Assembly: GCF_004135405.1 (NCBI RefSeq)
Contig: NZ_CP035491.1
Span: forward strand, 62,001 to 126,000
Direction of reading: 5' to 3'
Source of the DNA: Agromyces protaetiae
Lineage (GTDB): Bacteria > Actinomycetota > Actinomycetes > Actinomycetales > Microbacteriaceae
Length of the DNA stretch: 64,000 bases
Of this stretch, positions 16,312 to 24,723 are shown in pieces. Every line of letters begins with the position of its first letter. Position 1 is the first letter of the stretch. The translations under genes and the position numbers were made by a program. The notes under the pieces are model-generated. The model saw only the letters and a list, made by a program, of their open reading frames with translations. It made no database searches and had not been told where the DNA came from.

Positions 16312-17151
16312 ATGACCGCAACCACGACGATCACGCGCACCGATGCGGATCGCGAACTGAAGGCCCGCCACCGCAGCATGTGGGCGTCGGGCGACTACCC
16401 GACGCTCGCGAGCGACCTCATCTGGTCGCTCGGGTCGCGTCTCGTCGAGGCGACGGGAGTGCAGGCGGGCGACCGCGTGCTCGACGTCGCCGCGGGCAGC
16501 GGCAATGCCGCGATCCCAGCGGCGCTCCGCGGCGCGGACGTCGTCGCGAGCGACCTCGCGCCCGAACTGTTCGCAGCGGGGCGTGCGCGCGCAGGCGAGG
16601 CGGGAGCCCGACTCGAGTGGCGCGAGGCCGACGCCGAGGACCTGCCGTTCGAGGACGCCGCGTTCGACGCCGCGGTCTCGTGCGTCGGCATGATGTTCGC
16701 GCCGCACCACGAGCGGTCGGCGGCGGAGCTCGTGCGCGTCGTGCGCCCGGGCGGTCGGTTCGGCGTCTTGAGCTGGACGCCCGAGGGGTTCATCGGGCGG
16801 ATGTTCCGCACGATGAAGCCGTACGCGCCGCCGCTTCCCGAGGGCGCGCAGCCCGCGCCCCTGTGGGGCGACGAGTCGCACGTGCGGGGCCTTCTCGGCG
16901 ACGCGGTCGACGATGTCGTCGCCGTCCGAGAGACGATTGCGATCGACCGGTTCGGGTCGGGGGCGGAGTTCCGCGACTACTTCAAGACGCACTACGGGCC
17001 GACGATCGCCGTCTACACACGGATCGCCGACGACCCGGCGGCCGTCGCAGAACTCGACGACGCCCTCGCCGATCTCGGCGACGAGGCGCTCGGCGACGAC
17101 GGCCGCGCCATGCACTGGCAATACCTGCTCGTGACCGCGACGAAGCGGTGA
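16312..17151 (+). CDS. Class I SAM-dependent methyltransferase
   Basis: This 279-residue protein carries the Rossmann SAM-binding core. Motif I is VLDVAAGSGNAAI, followed by an acidic residue at the end of strand 2 (VVASDLAPE). The motif II-like DLPFEDAAFDAAV and motif III-like RVVRPGGRFGVLSW are also clear. The Leu/Pro-rich cap in the second half would hold the substrate, which is not predictable; small-molecule methylation of the UbiE/Methyltransf_11 type is likely. The ATG has a strong AAGGAG site seven bases upstream. A small gene follows nine bases after the stop and is probably co-transcribed. Confidence 0.88.
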   Translation: MTATTTITRTDADRELKARHRSMWASGDYPTLASDLIWSLGSRLVEATGVQAGDRVLDVAAGSGNAAIPAALRGADVVASDLAPELFAAGRARAGEAGARLEWREADAEDLPFEDAAFDAAVSCVGMMFAPHHERSAAELVRVVRPGGRFGVLSWTPEGFIGRMFRTMKPYAPPLPEGAQPAPLWGDESHVRGLLGDAVDDVVAVRETIAIDRFGSGAEFRDYFKTHYGPTIAVYTRIADDPAAVAELDDALADLGDEALGDDGRAMHWQYLLVTATKR

Positions 17152-17160
17152 CGACGACCG

Positions 17161-17403
17161 ATGGGAACCACGACCATGTCACTCTCGGGAACCTACGAAA
17201 TCCTGCTCCTCCGCGACGCCGACGAAGTGCGCTTCGCGCAGAACGTCGAACGGCGCAGGCTCGCCCTCGAGCGCGAGGCGTTCGACCGGCAGGCGGATGC
17301 CTCGCGGCAGGCGCCGACCCCGGGACATCCGGTTCGCGTCTCACGCGCCGCCCGCTGGGCGGCCGTCAGGAGACTCCTGCGAGGCACGCGCCCGGCGCTC
17401 TGA
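17161..17403 (+). CDS. Small basic protein downstream of methyltransferase
   Basis: This 80-residue product is rich in Arg and has a helical segment with DEVRFAQNVERRRLALEREAF. There is no signal peptide. It begins nine bases after the methyltransferase stop, suggesting co-translation. The start may be the ATG at 17161 or the one at 17176; neither has a clear ribosome binding site. Function unknown; it may be a small regulator or nucleic-acid binding protein given its charge. Confidence 0.5.
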   Translation: MGTTTMSLSGTYEILLLRDADEVRFAQNVERRRLALEREAFDRQADASRQAPTPGHPVRVSRAARWAAVRRLLRGTRPAL

Positions 17404-17431
17404 CCCTGGTGCCGCCCGACCGCGTCGGCCC

Positions 17432-17444
17432 TAGACTCTGCAGC
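17432..17444 (+). promoter_or_regulatory. Likely -10 element of a leaderless promoter
   Basis: TAGACT at 17432-17437 is seven bases before the GTG at 17445. It is the same hexamer as at 8443, also in front of a large LuxR-type ATPase. Confidence 0.5.
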
Positions 17445-19606
17445 GTGTCGGACACCTCGCTGACACCACGCGAACGCGCGGTCCTCGCCGCCGTCGAGCG
17501 GCGCCTGACCAACCCCGAGATCGCCCGGGAGTTGTTCATCTCGGTGCGCACGGTCGAGAGCCATATCGCCGCGCTCCGCCGGAAGCTCGACGCCGAGACC
17601 CGCGCCGACCTCATCGCCGCGGGCGCCGAACGCCACGAGTCGTCGGTGCGCGTGCCCGAGAACGCGTTCGTCGGTCGCGCCGCCGACCTGCGCGCGCTCG
17701 GCGACGCCGTCGACGCCCGGCATTGGGTGACGGTGACCGGACCGGGAGGCGTCGGCAAGACGCGGCTCGCACTCGAGTTCGCCCGCGCGGGCGAGCGCAT
17801 CCCCGTCGCCGTCGAGCTCGAGCACGCCGAGCCGGGTGACGTCGTCGCGCGCATCTCGCGCGCCCTCGACCTCGAGTCCGCACCAGGCACAGACGCGGCC
17901 GCGGCCGTCGCGATGTCGCTCGCCGCACACCCCTACCTGCTCGTGCTCGACAACATCGACCGGGTCGGCGCCGCCGTCGGCGCCCTCGTCGCGCGCGCCG
18001 CGACCGCCGCCCCGGACCTCCGCGTCCTGACGACGTCGCGCACGCCCGTCGGCGACCCCGCCGAGCACGTCCTCGCCCTCTCACCCCTCGGGACGGTCGG
18101 CGACGACGCGCCCGCCGTCGCGATGTTCTTCGACCGGCTGTCCGCGGGCGGCTTCTCACCTGCACGCACGGCGACCGACCGCGCCCATGCCGCCCACATC
18201 TGCGACCGGCTCGACGGGCTGCCGCTCGCGATCGAGCTCGCGGCATCCGTCGCCCGACACCTCACGCTCGCCGAACTCGCCGACCGGCTCGACCGCGACT
18301 TCGCGACCCTCGACCGGGCGACCCCGAGGGCCGGCACCGCACGGTCGAGACCGCGTTCGAGTGGAGCTGGGACCTCTTGAGCACCGACGAGCAGGATGTC
18401 CTGCGGCGGCTCGCCGCCCTCCCGCGCACCTTCGACATGGACCTCGCATGCGCCGTCACCCGGCCGGGTGCCGAGGGCATCGTGCTGCGCCTCCTCGACC
18501 GCTCCCTCATCGTGCCCGTCGCGGGCACCGAGCCGAGTCGGTTCCGGCTGCTCGCGGTCGTGCGCGACGTCGTGCGGGCCCGCACCGACGAGGACGTCGT
18601 GCGCGACGTGCTCGAACGCCACGCGACCTTCATCGACGGGATCGTCGTGCCGTTCGCCGGCCGCGCGCGGCTCGACGACAGTCTGCAGGCCATGCACGCC
18701 TCGGAGATCCTGTGCCCCGAGGTCAACGCGGCGGTGCGATGGGCGACGGCCACGAGGCATCCGCTCGTGCTCTCCCTCGCGACCTCGCTCGGCATCGGCG
18801 TCGAGCAGTACGGCTCCGACGTCGACAGCGTCCGCTCGCTCGCGGCCGTCGCGCGCGAACCCGACATCATCGACGACGCGACGCCGCAGCAGCTCCTCGC
18901 CCTCGGCACGGCGCTCACCTTCCTCGACATGGACGCCGTCGCCGCCCTCGCCGACCGGGCGCTCGCGATCGCCGTCGACGACCCGTCGCGGCTCGCGGCG
19001 CTCCACCTCGCCGGCATGGCAGAGGCCTACCGCGACCACGAGGAGGCGGCGCTCGAACGCCTCGCCGACGCCGAAGTCCTCGCCGAACGGCTCGGCGACC
19101 GCTGGCAGCTCGGCGCCGTGCGCCAGATGCGCGGCGTCGCGCTCCGCCGCAGCCATCCCGAGCGCGCGATGGCCGACTTCGCGGCCGCGATGCACGACTA
19201 CGGGCGCGCGGGCGACGCCATGCACGTCAACAACGCCCGCTACATGATGGCGCTCACGGCCGCCGAGGCGGGACTCGACCTCGACCGGGCGATCGAACTC
19301 GCCGCCGAGTGCGTCGACTACGCGCGAGCGGCGCACAACGAGCACGAGCTCGCGCACGCCGCGATGGTGCAGCAGCTCCTCGGACGCGACGACGCCGCGC
19401 TCACGCTCGACGAGCTCGGGCACGAGTTCACCCGGTTCGGCGACATGCGCTGCGGCATCCGCACCCTGCTGCTCCGGGCCGATCGCGACGCCCCCGACGA
19501 CGCGGCGCGCCGCGCGCTCCTGCGCGATGCACTCGACCTCGCGCGGGCGGCACGCGACGAGGCACGCGAAGCGCAGATCCTCGCGCGCCTCGCGGTGCCG
19601 GTCTAG
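17445..19606 (+). pseudogene. LuxR-type regulator with N-terminal HTH and NB-ARC-like ATPase, frameshifted
   Basis: Two frames together encode one regulator of about 720 residues. The N-terminus is a LuxR/GerE helix-turn-helix (LTNPEIARELFISVRTVESH). It is followed by a P-loop ATPase (Walker A GPGGVGKT, Walker B YLLVLDNID, sensor TSRTP) and a C-terminal helical repeat region. The first frame stops at 18380 after nonsense residues. The second frame resumes exactly with the family segment VETAFEWSWDLL. Adding one G to the GGG run at 18316-18318 restores a continuous frame (LDRGDPEGRHRTVE). It is either a real loss of function or an assembly error. An N-terminal HTH is the reverse of the usual LAL order. 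Downstream it is convergent with the IclR gene. Confidence 0.85.
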
Positions 19607-19612
19607 CGCGGC

Positions 19613-20386
19613 TCAGGCGATCGCGGCGACGTACCCGAGGCTCGAGCCGATGCGGTCGGCCGCTTCGATGAGCGCGGCGGCGAGCACCGTCTCGCGCTCG
19701 TCGAGGCGCACGGCGCTCGCGGGGCCTGAAAGCGAGATCGCGCCGACGACCGTGCCCGAGGGGTCGCGGACGGGCGTCGCGACGCTCGCGCGCCCGAGGG
19801 CGAACTCGTCGACGTCGACGGCGTAGCCGCGCCGCCCGACCTCGGCGACCTCGGCGTTCAGCCGGTCGAGGTCGGTGATCGTGCGGGCCGTGTAGGCGAT
19901 GAGCTCGCCGAGGAGTTCGGCGCGCTCGGCGACGGCGACCCCGAGCAGGAGGCACTTGCCCATGCTCGTGGCGTGCAGCGGGTCGCGGCGACCGGCGATC
20001 GTGTGGTCTCGCGGGGCGTTGACGCCGTCGAAGTTGACGAGGTACATCACGCTGTCGTCGCGGCGGACGGCGACGTTGGCCCCGAGACCGAAGTCGGCCG
20101 AGAAGTTCTGCAGCGTCTGGCGAGCGCCGCGGTAGAGCGAGTTCTGGTTGAGCGCGACGCTGCCGAGCGCGATGACGTCGGGGCCGAGGCGGTAGAGCCC
20201 CGTCACGGGGTCGCGCTCGACGAGTGCGACCGACTCGAGCGTGCTCAGCAGGCGCGAGGCGGTCGACTGGCCGAGCTGGGTCGCCTTCGCGACGTCGGAC
20301 ACGCGCTGCGGCTGGCCGCCGGCGAACACGTTGAGGACGGCGACGGCCTTCTCGACACTCTGGTTGTTTCCACGCTCGGACGGCAT
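19613..20386 (-). CDS. IclR-family transcriptional regulator
   Basis: This 257-residue protein has the IclR layout. An N-terminal winged helix-turn-helix spans about residues 5-70 (SVEKAVAVLNVFAGG, SDVAKATQLGQSTASRLL). A C-terminal GAF-like ligand-binding domain contains the conserved HATSMGKCLLLG segment. Members control small-carbon catabolism and bind palindromic sites as dimers or tetramers. The ATG at 20386 has AGGA eight bases upstream; an alternative ATG at 20395 has none. The nearest catabolic genes are the sugar transporter cluster starting at 21456, whose upstream region has a TTTCCGGAAA palindrome, so this is its likely regulator by position. Confidence 0.9.
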   Translation of the reverse strand: MPSERGNNQSVEKAVAVLNVFAGGQPQRVSDVAKATQLGQSTASRLLSTLESVALVERDPVTGLYRLGPDVIALGSVALNQNSLYRGARQTLQNFSADFGLGANVAVRRDDSVMYLVNFDGVNAPRDHTIAGRRDPLHATSMGKCLLLGVAVAERAELLGELIAYTARTITDLDRLNAEVAEVGRRGYAVDVDEFALGRASVATPVRDPSGTVVGAISLSGPASAVRLDERETVLAAALIEAADRIGSSLGYVAAIA

Positions 20387-20467
20387 AGCGATCATCCTAG
20401 GGCCCAATCTTGCCCAGACGGATCGGGGCATGCGGAATGTGCGACGAATGTGCAAAGAGCGGGCGGC

Positions 20468-20971
20468 TCAGATCCCGAGGCCACCGACTCCCGGGCCGAC
20501 GCCGAGGCCGACCCCGCCCTCCGGGCCGACGAACTCGAGCCGAGCCCCGCCGTCGCCGGGCCGCTCGGCGAGCGAACGGTGCACGTCCCACAGCGGACCC
20601 GGACGCGAACGCGCGCGCGAGCCGCCGTCGGCGCCCCCGGCCGCCGCGACGACCGCGAGCCCGTCGCGCATGACCGCCGTGGGCTCCCCGTCGGGCCGGT
20701 CGGCGTCGCCGCGTTCCCCGAGGGTGACCCGCAGACTCGTGCCGCCGCGGACGGCCATGACGCCTTCGACGATGTCGCCGGCTGCGCCGCCGAACGAGCC
20801 CGCGCCCACGAGCTGCAGCCGCACGATCGTGGCCCAGTCGGGCACGCGCACCCGCTCGCAGTGGCGCCGGGGTTCGACGAGCACGACGGCCGAGCGCACG
20901 CCGTCGTGTACGCCGTCATGTACGCCGTCGCGTGCGTCGGCGTCGACGAGTTCTTCATATCGGCGTTCCAT
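20468..20971 (-). CDS. Glycine-rich beta protein of unknown function
   Basis: This 167-residue product has a Gly-rich second half (VRLQLVGAGSFGGAAG, LAVVAAAGGADGG). The pattern is that of short glycine-rich beta-helical or tail-like proteins, but no enzyme motif is visible. Near residue 15 a short DGVHDGVHDGV repeat is encoded by 12-bp DNA repeats. The ATG at 20971 has no Shine-Dalgarno at proper distance. A TATTTT element six bases upstream instead suggests a leaderless transcript. It lacks a signal peptide. It lies between the IclR gene and tatA, all on the minus strand. Confidence 0.5.
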   Translation of the reverse strand: MERRYEELVDADARDGVHDGVHDGVRSAVVLVEPRRHCERVRVPDWATIVRLQLVGAGSFGGAAGDIVEGVMAVRGGTSLRVTLGERGDADRPDGEPTAVMRDGLAVVAAAGGADGGSRARSRPGPLWDVHRSLAERPGDGGARLEFVGPEGGVGLGVGPGVGGLGI

Positions 20972-20999
20972 CTCTTCAAAATAGAAGAGAATTTCTCTT
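20972..20999 (-). promoter_or_regulatory. AT-rich leaderless promoter with overlapping palindrome
   Basis: On the minus strand TATTTT (20983-20978) is six bases before the ATG at 20971. Directly upstream is a 15-base palindrome, AAGAGAA-T-TTCTCTT (20985-20999), which would lie in the -10/-35 spacer. That is a good position for a repressor site. This is the most AT-rich stretch of the region. Confidence 0.5.
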
Positions 21000-21039
21000 T
21001 ATGACGAAGGTGTCGGTCGATCCGCAGGCGGCTCGAAGG

Positions 21040-21234
21040 CTACGCGGAGGTTCGCTCCGACGCGCCCTCGACGGATGCGTCGGGCACCGGCGACTCGTCG
21101 CGCACCTCGGTGCGGAGGATGCGCACCGACTGGCCGAGGCTCCGCGCGAGCGCGGGGATCTTGGGCGCCCCGAAGAGCAGCAGGATGACCGCGACGACGA
21201 TGAGCGCGTGCCATCCGTTCAGGTTCGCGAACAC
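21040..21234 (-). CDS. tatA: TatA-type twin-arginine translocase subunit
   Basis: This 64-residue protein has the TatA/E layout. A short N-terminal membrane helix (HALIVVAVILLLFGAPKIPAL) contains the conserved Phe-Gly before a hinge. An amphipathic helix with ARSLGQSVRILRTEV and an acidic tail follow. TatA oligomers form the path for folded proteins exported by TatC. The GTG at 21234 was chosen for the GGAACGGAG site upstream and because the mature start (MFANLNGWHAL) is the family form; upstream readings add only nonsense residues. No tatC is nearby, so this is probably a second copy. It stands next to a transporter gene set whose binding protein has a twin-arginine lipoprotein signal. Confidence 0.88.
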   Translation of the reverse strand: MFANLNGWHALIVVAVILLLFGAPKIPALARSLGQSVRILRTEVRDESPVPDASVEGASERTSA

Positions 21235-21249
21235 GAGGACTCCGTTCCC

Positions 21250-21277
21250 GCCCGGCAGGCCGGCGGCTCTGCCGGGC
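21250..21277 (-). promoter_or_regulatory. 9-bp stem hairpin in the tatA leader
   Basis: GCCCGGCAG (21250-21258) pairs with CTGCCGGGC (21269-21277) across a 10-base loop, ending 15 bases upstream of the tatA start codon. It may fold in the mRNA leader and affect translation. Confidence 0.4.
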
Positions 21278-21353
21278 GATCTCTCTTTCGATGCGCGTTC
21301 GGCATCGATATGAACTGCGGGTTGAGCGTAACATGCGATATGTGCGATAGTCA

Positions 21354-21382
21354 TGCACCAGGTGCACACCACTTTCCGGAAA
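21354..21382. promoter_or_regulatory. Two palindromes upstream of the sugar transporter operon
   Basis: TGCAC-CAG-GTGCA (21354-21366) and TTTCCGGAAA (21373-21382) are both exact palindromes in the region before the first permease gene. The second resembles the short inverted sites used by some IclR-type regulators. Either could be the operator of the IclR protein encoded 1 kb to the left. Confidence 0.45.
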
Positions 21383-21455
21383 CGGATGATCAATGCAGAT
21401 CGCATCGACCGAACCCACGTTCGCGACATGCTGACCGAGAAGGACCCGCCCCGCG

Positions 21456-22364
21456 ATGCAACTCACCACAGCCCCGCCGAAGAGCGGCCGCCTCTCAGAG
21501 CTCGGCTTCATCACCCTGCTCCTCCTCCCCGGCCTCGCGCTGCTCGTCTGCGTCGTGCTCTACCCGCTCCTGCGCTCCCTCGCCTCGGCGTTCTTCACCG
21601 AAAGCCTGGTCTTCCCGGGCGTCGAGTGGGCGGGATTCCAGAACATCGCCGACGTCCTCGCCGACGGCTTCGGCGAACTCCTCCTGCAGACGCTCATCTT
21701 CACGGTCGGGGCGACCCTGTTCCCCTTCCTCATCGGGTTCGCGCTCGCACTCGTGCTCAACGAGCGCTTCCGGGGCTCACGCCTGCTCCGCGGCGTCTTC
21801 CTCATCCCGTGGCTCCTGCCCGGTGTCGTCGTCTCGTTCCTCTGGATGTGGATCTTCGACGCGAACTACGGCGTCCTGAACGGACTCCTCCTGCAGTCGG
21901 GCGTCCTCGACTCCCCCGTCCCGTGGCTCTTCCAGACCGACACCGCGCGCGGCGCCCTCATCATCGCGAAGACCTGGAACTCGTTCCCCTGGATCATGGT
22001 CATGCTCCTCGCGGGCCTCCAGACCGTGCCCAAGGAACTCCACGAGGCGGCGATGGTCGACGGCGCGGGCGCCGTCCGGCGCTTCCTCACCGTGACGTGG
22101 CCGCACGTCCGCGGCGTCGCGGGCCTCGTGCTCCTCCTCGAGTTCATCTGGAACTTCCAGCACTTCGACACGATCTTCGTGCTCACGGGCGGCGGCCCCG
22201 CCGGCACGACCGCGACGTTCGCCACCGAGGTGTACGACACCGCCTTCAAGGGCTTCGACCTCGGGCACGCCGGCGCGCTCGGCCTGCTCTGGATGGCGCT
22301 GCTCATGATCCTCGTCGTCGTCTACGTGCGCTTCTCGGAGCGCGGAGAGAAGCAGAACGCATGA
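21456..22364 (+). CDS. Sugar ABC transporter permease (MalF/LacF type)
   Basis: This 302-residue protein has six predicted membrane helices and the binding-protein-dependent permease signature EAAMVDGAGAVRRFLTVTWP (EAA loop), which contacts the ATPase. It forms the import channel with the next gene product; substrates of this CUT1 family are oligosaccharides. The ATG at 21456 follows a GAGAAGGAC site. The stop overlaps the start of the second permease by four bases (ATGA), so translation is coupled. It is the first gene of the operon, behind a region with two palindromes. Confidence 0.93.
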   Translation: MQLTTAPPKSGRLSELGFITLLLLPGLALLVCVVLYPLLRSLASAFFTESLVFPGVEWAGFQNIADVLADGFGELLLQTLIFTVGATLFPFLIGFALALVLNERFRGSRLLRGVFLIPWLLPGVVVSFLWMWIFDANYGVLNGLLLQSGVLDSPVPWLFQTDTARGALIIAKTWNSFPWIMVMLLAGLQTVPKELHEAAMVDGAGAVRRFLTVTWPHVRGVAGLVLLLEFIWNFQHFDTIFVLTGGGPAGTTATFATEVYDTAFKGFDLGHAGALGLLWMALLMILVVVYVRFSERGEKQNA

Positions 22365-23290
22365 CCGGCATCCTCACCGCCAAGTCCGCGTCGATCGATC
22401 CCACGACGGTCGACCCCACGCCGACGCGCGCCGCCGTCGCGGCCGACCCCCGTCGCTCCGACCGTCGACGCGGGCGACCGCGCTGGGCGATCTGGCTCAC
22501 GCTCCTCGTCGTCGGGGCGTTCGCGTTCCTCCCCGTCTACTGGCTCGTCGTCACCTCGCTCACGCCGAACGCCGACGTGTTCGCGTTCCCGCCGCGGCTC
22601 TTCCCGACGACGATCACCTTCGAGCACTACGCCGACGTGCTCGCGAACCCGGCGATCCTCGGCTTCCTCGGGAACAGCATCTGGGTCTCGGCGATCACGG
22701 CCGTGCTGTCGGTCGTCGTCTCGATGTACATGGGGTACGCGTTCTCGAAGTTCCGCTTCCGCGGCCGCGCCTCGCTCATGTACTTCGTCCTCTCGAGCCA
22801 GATGTTCCCGCAGGCGCTCCTGCTCGTGACGCTCTACGTCGTCTTCGCGCAGTTCGGCCTGCTGAACACGTACCAGGCGCTCGTCATCTCGTTCACGACG
22901 TTCACGCTGCCGCTCTGCGTCTGGATGCTCAAGGGCTTCTTCGACGCCCTGCCCGACGAGCTCATCGAGGCCGCGAAGATCGACGGCGCCGGACACTGGC
23001 GCACGCTGCACTCGGTCATCCTGCCGCTCGCGGCTCCGGGCCTCGTCGCGGCGGGCCTCTTCGCCTTCGTGCGCGGATGGAACGACTTCATCTTCGCACT
23101 CACCCTCGCCGGCCCCGAGAAGCAGACCCTGCCGCCCGGGCTCGTGAACACCTACATCGGCGAGGCATCCACCGCGTGGCCCGAGCTCATGGCGGCGTCG
23201 CTCATCACCTCGATCCCCGTCTGCATCGCCTTCATCGCCCTCCAGCGCTTCCTCGTCGGCGGCATCACCGCCGGCGCGGTCAAGGGCTGA
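22361..23290 (+). CDS. Sugar ABC transporter permease (MalG/LacG type)
   Basis: This 309-residue partner permease has an Arg-rich cytoplasmic N-terminus, six membrane helices starting near residue 43, and the EAA loop EAAKIDGAGHWRTLHSVILP. With the preceding gene it forms a CUT1 heterodimer. It continues the sugar operon; the binding protein gene follows after 72 bases. No ATP-binding subunit is encoded anywhere near, so a shared MsmK/MsiK-like ATPase from elsewhere in the genome is presumed, as is common in actinobacteria. Confidence 0.93.
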   Translation: MTGILTAKSASIDPTTVDPTPTRAAVAADPRRSDRRRGRPRWAIWLTLLVVGAFAFLPVYWLVVTSLTPNADVFAFPPRLFPTTITFEHYADVLANPAILGFLGNSIWVSAITAVLSVVVSMYMGYAFSKFRFRGRASLMYFVLSSQMFPQALLLVTLYVVFAQFGLLNTYQALVISFTTFTLPLCVWMLKGFFDALPDELIEAAKIDGAGHWRTLHSVILPLAAPGLVAAGLFAFVRGWNDFIFALTLAGPEKQTLPPGLVNTYIGEASTAWPELMAASLITSIPVCIAFIALQRFLVGGITAGAVKG

Positions 23291-23362
23291 TCACCCTCAT
23301 CCGCAGCACCACCCACACCCAGCACCACCACCCCAACCGAGTATCACCAGAGGAGAACCACC

Positions 23363-24661
23363 ATGTCCGCACAGCTCAGTCGGCGCGACCTGCTCCGCTT
23401 CAGCGCCATCGGCCTCGGCGCAGCCGCCATCGCGGGCGTCGCCGCAGGATGCGCCCCCGTCGCCGGGGGCGGCGGCGCAGCCGCCCCCTCCAAGACCCCC
23501 GCAGGCCCCACCGATTTCTCGTTCGCGTCGTGGGGCATGTCTGAGGATGCCACGAAGGCCGCCCTCGGACCCACGATCTCGTCGTTCGCGAAGAAGGACG
23601 GCATCACGATCGACACCCCGAGCTACCCGTTCAACGACTACCTCGGCCAGCTCACGCTGCAGGTCCGCGGCGGCCAGTTCTCGGGCGCGGCCCAGTTGGA
23701 CGTCGCGTGGCTCGCGAGCCTCGCCGCGCTCGGCAAGCTCACCGACCTCGGCTCGTACGCGAAGGGTCGCGGGTACACGCCGGCCGCCCTGAACGCCGGT
23801 CAGTTCGACGGCGTCCAGTACGGTCTGCCGTGGACGATCGCGGCCATCGGCCTCATCACGAACACCGAGCTGTTCGAGAAGGCCGGCGTCTCGAACACCC
23901 CCGCGACGATCGACGAGTACGAGGACGCGCTGAAGGCGCTCAAGGGCCTCGGCGTGATCCCCTACGCCGCGTCGACGAAGACCGCCCAGCTCAAGGACTT
24001 CATCGTGTGGGCGCAGACGTTCGGCTCGCCCATCGTCGAAGACGGCAAGTGCACGATCGGCGACGCCGCCTCGGTCGACGCCGTCACGTGGTACAAGAAG
24101 CTCTACGACCAGGGCCTCATCACGGCCGACGTCGACCGCGGCGCCGCGCGCACGCTCTTCAGCCAGGGCAAGACGGCGATCTACGACGACGCCCCCGCGG
24201 GCCGTGCCGGCGTCTTGAAGAACTCGTCCGACCCCGAACTCGGCTCGAAGATGGCGCCCATCGCACGCCCGGTCCTGAAGAAGGGCGACACCCCGCAGGA
24301 GCTCCTGTGGGGCCACCTCGTCGTCGTCGTCGACGGCAAGGGCGCCGGCACCGCGTCGGACTTCGCGCAGTGGCTCACGAGCGACCCCGCCCAGGAGATC
24401 AGCTACTTCTCGGCGCTCGGCCTCCCGCCGACGACCGAGGAGGCGCTCGCGGCGTCGGCCGTGCAGGCGAACCCGTTCGTGAACTCGTTCACCGAGCTCG
24501 TGACGAAGGACGCCAAGGCGAGCGCGCTCTGGCAGTTCCCGCAGTACGCGCAGATGGAGAACGCCGTCGCCGAGCAGGTGCAGGCCGTGCTCATCGGCGC
24601 GTCGTCGCCGAAGGACGCGATGAAGACCGCCGGCGAGCAGATCACGCGCCTCATCGGCTGA
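23363..24661 (+). CDS. Sugar ABC transporter substrate-binding lipoprotein, Tat-type signal
   Basis: This 432-residue extracellular binding protein delivers sugar to the two permeases just upstream. The N-terminus has a twin-arginine motif (SRRDLLRF), a hydrophobic stretch and a lipobox VAAGC with the lipidated Cys at residue 30. It should therefore be folded, exported by Tat and anchored to the membrane outer face. The mature part has the family-1 binding-protein pattern, including SGAAQLDVAWLASL, the hinge YGLPWTIAAIGLITNTELF and GKTAIYDDAPAG. The start has GAGGAGAACC upstream. A tatA gene lies about 2.1 kb to the left, which fits the export route. Confidence 0.94.
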   Translation: MSAQLSRRDLLRFSAIGLGAAAIAGVAAGCAPVAGGGGAAAPSKTPAGPTDFSFASWGMSEDATKAALGPTISSFAKKDGITIDTPSYPFNDYLGQLTLQVRGGQFSGAAQLDVAWLASLAALGKLTDLGSYAKGRGYTPAALNAGQFDGVQYGLPWTIAAIGLITNTELFEKAGVSNTPATIDEYEDALKALKGLGVIPYAASTKTAQLKDFIVWAQTFGSPIVEDGKCTIGDAASVDAVTWYKKLYDQGLITADVDRGAARTLFSQGKTAIYDDAPAGRAGVLKNSSDPELGSKMAPIARPVLKKGDTPQELLWGHLVVVVDGKGAGTASDFAQWLTSDPAQEISYFSALGLPPTTEEALAASAVQANPFVNSFTELVTKDAKASALWQFPQYAQMENAVAEQVQAVLIGASSPKDAMKTAGEQITRLIG

Positions 24662-24723
24662 TTCCGTCCTCTACGGCCCCGCACACCCGGACACCCCTCC
24701 CACACCCCCGAACGAAGGAACCC

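Noticed and set aside
18310-18380. Programmed -1 frameshift in the regulator
   Set aside because: No heptanucleotide slippery site or downstream pseudoknot is visible at 18316, and the site matches the other one-base run losses.
20392-20979. Alternative leftward frame over the glycine-rich gene
   Set aside because: Ser/Arg/Cys-rich composition and overlap with the iclR promoter; the frame starting at 20971 has a better defined promoter.
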